Positions 61,901 to 64,000 of a stretch of DNA of 64,000 nucleotides are shown piece after piece; position 1 is the first letter of the stretch; each line of letters opens with the position of its first letter. Origin of the DNA: Symbiodinium natans (lineage: Eukaryota > Sar > Dinophyceae > Suessiales > Symbiodiniaceae). Both the position numbers and the translations under genes were made by a program. The notes beneath the pieces were generated by a model. It did no database searches, had not been told where the DNA came from, and worked only from the letters and a program-made list of their open reading frames with translations. The stretch covers positions 463,859 to 527,858 of the forward strand of contig CAJNDS010002272.1 in NCBI GenBank assembly GCA_905221605.1, given 5' to 3'.

Positions 61901-62366
61901 CGGAATCCGCGGAACACGCCGCGGAAGGCCGCGGAAGGGTCCGCGAAAGGGTTATAATGTCCATCGATTCATGCTAGAGAAAAAAACACGGCTCAAGTGG
62001 TCCTCAGTTGGCTTCGGGGATTTGGGGGTTTCAGGGTTTGCCGAAAAGGAACCATCCATCAGCAGCAGGAACAAAGACACAAATATTAAGGTTCCTTTCG
62101 TTCAATGGTGACGGACGCGGTGGGTGAAAGTGGCACATTTGTGATGGGCTCCCGGAGGGCTACTTCGCTGTGATCTCCCTTGGTCGCCTTGTGTGAATAG
62201 CTGGGTTGTTCTGTCTCACTCTGGAGGACGACCTCTCGTCCCGCTAGCGACTCCAGATCAAAAGAAAACTAACTAAACCCTAAACCCTAAACCCTAAACC
62301 CTAAACCCTAAATCCTAAGCCGAGAGGCGTGCAAGGATGCCGTGAAGAGGCAGATGCAGCTGGAAG
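55915..62366 (+). CDS. Class III nucleotide cyclase catalytic domain, about ten mini-exons
   Basis: Catalytic domain of an adenylyl/guanylyl cyclase (NTP to cyclic NMP). Pieces in order: 55915-55962 (DLCGFTKLASTRNPEE), 56639-56667 (VVSFIGELFG), 57472-57511 (LFDELTDKYEVYK), 57769-57804 (VETVGDAYIAGQ), 58125-58166 (AEVPLTFKNSPMNV), 58473-about 58514 (VRFGLDMAA), 59766-59828 (CRVGVHSGECIGGIVG), 60709-60745 (YHLFGKLMTEVE), 61292-61336 (VLESTAPEGKVQVSQ), 62327-62366 (ACKDAVKRQMQLE). The joined order follows the family block for block: DIxGFT, PEEVV..LNxLF..FD, YKVETIGDAY, RVGVHSG..GG.VG, RYxLFG, ESTxxPGKIQVS. Both metal-binding Asp positions (DLCGFT and GDAY) are kept. The base-selecting position is Glu, as in guanylyl cyclases, but the partner position is His. 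The residues aligned with the catalytic Asn and Arg are Thr and Val, so this resembles a C1-type half that would need a partner. Several donors are GC. The upstream (V.V.F) strand and any transmembrane or regulatory part were not found. Confidence 0.8.
56188..56290 (+). mobile_element. Short element with CTTAGTAGCTGAG ends
   Basis: Termini CTTAGTAGCTGAG and CTCAGCAACTAAG are inverted repeats (12 of 13). Lies in the first cyclase intron. Related by its ends to the 22342 element. Confidence 0.6.
56668..57471. other. Cyclase intron
   Basis: Holds CCCTAAA arrays (56705-56790) and short TTTAGGG blocks (57352-57435). An open frame at 56822-57133 shows no cyclase motif and lacks splice support. Confidence 0.4.
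58048..58093 (-). repeat. CCCTAAG variant array
   Basis: Six copies grading into CCCTAAA, just upstream of a cyclase exon. Confidence 0.85.
58530..59765. other. Cyclase intron
   Basis: A C13 run, unique sequence with open frames near 58900-59460 that show no recognisable motif, then a TTTAGGG array and a CCCTAAA array before the next exon. Small exons may have been missed. Confidence 0.4.
59473..59558 (+). repeat. TTTAGGG array
   Basis: Twelve pure copies in a cyclase intron; a CCCTAAA array (59709-59758) precedes the next exon. Confidence 0.95.
61600..61950 (+). repeat. Cluster of CGCGGAAGG motifs
   Basis: About 12 exact and several near copies of CGCGGAAGG, often overlapping CCGCGG palindromes, in two sub-clusters. 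A GCGGACA...TGTCCGC hairpin (61552-61572) marks the left edge. Frames across it are open on both strands but only because the unit lacks stops. Confidence 0.65.
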
Positions 62367-62399
62367 GTGCGGCCCTCAGCCCCCCACAGAACCCGGGTT

Positions 62400-63650
62400 T
62401 CGGGGGTTAGGGGTTTAGGGTTTGGGGTTTAGGGGTTTAGGGTTCAGGGTTTAGGGGTTTAGGGTTTAGGGTTTGGGGTTTAGGGGTTTAGGGTTTGGGG
62501 TTTAGGGGTTTAGGGTTTAGGGCAAGGCTTTAGATTCTTTAGATGGCTTGAGAGCAGGTCACCTAAGACTATGAAACTTTCAAGGCATCTAACGTCCACG
62601 CCCTGAAACCCTGTCAGCCTGAAACCCGAACACCCGAAACCCTGAAACCCCCCCCCCCCCCATCTAAAGCTGTGAAGACCTAAGCGCTCAAGGGTTTCAG
62701 GGTCCACGGTCACGGCGCCTTTGGCAGCAGCGAATGTACTTATCCTCAAGCACCAATATCTGTAGAAAGCGCCGGGACCACCTGAAAAGCGGCGCACCCC
62801 CCAAACAGATCCGCGCACCCGCAAACACCCAGGGATGGATGGGTCTGCGCAACAGATCCGAGCCCTTCTATGGGGGTTTCCGAATTTAGTGGGTTGACAT
62901 CGGTGGGATGCCAAGCAACTCTGAATCCCGAGGTAGGACAGCATGGAGAACTCATAAGCTCAAGCGAGCGCCGTTTGAGAACCCAAAGTGCCTTATGCGT
63001 TCCTTCGACAGTTTAAGTTTAGGAGAACTCGGCGCCAAGATCCTTCTTTGCAGGGAGGGTTTGCAGCATGAACCGTGATGCGACTCGCCACCAGAACTTC
63101 ATTTCAAGTCTCGTAGGGTCCCTTTCGCAGTCACAGGGACCTCAAAAGTAACGCGGGAATGTGGAGAAGTGCCCAAAGACCCGGAACCAAAAAGGTGGAT
63201 GACCACCACCAGGGTTCTAGGGCTTTGTCCGAAGGCGCTGAACCTGCACCTGTGTGCTGATCCCTTCGGACCCCTCAAGATCAAACTTTCAGATCCCTGA
63301 AACCCTGAGGAACATCAGAAAGCCTGGAGATGTTCGTCTTTGAGGCAAGGGTGGGGCATGTTGGATTTCGGGGTTTGGGGGTTTCGGGGACCTTTGGGTT
63401 GAGCGAATCTTCTTGGGCTTTGGGTTCCTTCACGTACCGGGAGCCAGTCTATGCTGTAGAAGGCAGGCTATGCACGTGCATTTTTTTGGTCCCAGTCACC
63501 GGACTGAGGGTCGAAGAGATGTAGGGTTCATATAGGGTTTAGGGTTTAGGGTTTAGGGTTTAGGGTTTAGGGTTTAGGGTTTAGGGTTCAGGGTTTACAG
63601 GACTCAGAGTTGAGTTGCTTGTTGCCGCCTGCTGCATAAGCACTGCCTAC
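62400..63650. other. No convincing gene
   Basis: TTTAGGG/TTTGGGG mixture (62405-62522), a C13 run, unique sequence with antisense open frames lacking splice logic, and an array at 63535-63590. C-terminal cyclase exons may lie here unseen. Confidence 0.35.
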
Positions 63651-63658
63651 CCCGGAGC

Positions 63659-63702
63659 TCAAGCGAGACTTGTTCCTCAAAACGCAGGCGTCCCTTGTGG
63701 AG
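63659..63702 (+). CDS. Candidate exon
   Basis: LKRDLFLKTQASLVE ending at GTAATCG; lies between a TTTAGGG array and a CCCTAAA array. Could be a later exon of the cyclase gene; not linked. Confidence 0.4.
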
Positions 63703-63982
63703 GTAATCGAAAAAATGGAAGAACCCTAAACCCTAAACCCTAAACCCTAAGCCCTAGATCCTAAACTCGAGAACCTCAAACCCTCAAGCCCTTTCAACCC
63801 TGAGCCTTCACATGCCCAAATAGCCCCATTCGAAGCGGGGTTCTCAATAAACCTTAACCCTAAACCCTAGACCCTGAACCCTAAACCCGAAGCCCTAAGC
63901 CCTAAACCCTAAGCCCTAAACCCTAAACCTTAAACCCTCACAAAAAAGGAACCCTAAACAAAAAGGAGCCCGAGTCTTAGAA

Positions 63983-64000
63983 CCCCCCCCCCCCCCCCCC
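63983..64000. repeat. C run reaching the window edge
   Basis: 18 C to the last base; true length unknown. Confidence 0.9.

Noticed and set aside
1-64000. rRNA, tRNA or bacterial promoters, ribosome-binding sites and terminators
   Set aside because: None recognised on either strand by eye; the hairpins present belong to repeated elements, not terminators. A tRNA search program would be needed to exclude small RNA genes.

Overview
This window looks like nuclear DNA of a protist whose telomere unit is TTTAGGG, most probably a dinoflagellate (Suessiales or Symbiodiniaceae type). That is an inference from four things visible here. All convincing coding pieces lie on the + strand. Exons are very short (about 25-200 nt). 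Introns use GT, GC and apparently GA donors. Several introns coincide with short inverted-repeat elements (introners). I see no rRNA, tRNA, CRISPR or bacterial operon.

The sequence is dominated by hundreds of short telomere-like arrays, TTTAGGG on one side of exons and CCCTAAA on the other, plus many locally homogenised variants (TTTAGGC, GGGATTTA, GGGTTTAA, TTTTTGGG, CTTAGGG and others). Between them sit roughly 100-bp hairpin elements of at least eight families, long C or G homopolymers, and short stretches of clean coding sequence. Long ORFs are nearly absent because genes are chopped into mini-exons; most open frames are translations of the arrays.

Layout: 0-22 kb holds scattered candidate exons of unrecognised genes. 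22.2-25.1 kb is one or two unrecognised multi-exon genes. 26.8-29.6 kb has an unrecognised gene ending at 29232 and a second gene. 30.7-31.1 kb is a short gene start. 31.4-37.2 kb is a calcineurin-like phosphoesterase of the CPPED1 type, rebuilt here from nine phase-compatible exons with all five metal-site motifs. 37.3-44.1 kb has three or four unrecognised genes, one of which contains a textbook introner. 44.7-51.2 kb holds further exons, including membrane-anchored ones. 51.4-53.2 kb is a 1.74-kb element with perfect 24-bp terminal inverted repeats and no visible transposase. 53.5-55.7 kb has short unrecognised genes. 55.9-62.4 kb is a class III nucleotide cyclase catalytic domain spread over about ten mini-exons. 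62.4-64 kb is mostly non-coding.

The main point of interest is that the telomere-like arrays are not random filler. At about fifteen exon ends the 5' splice site itself is the array (exon|GTTTAGGG), and many exons are preceded by CCCTAAA arrays, so introns tend to carry inverted telomeric repeats at their two ends. Paired copies of other repeats show the arrays being inserted or expanded in exact 7-nt steps. Exon assignments outside the phosphoesterase and cyclase rest on splice-site fit, open frame and protein-like composition only, and some will be wrong.
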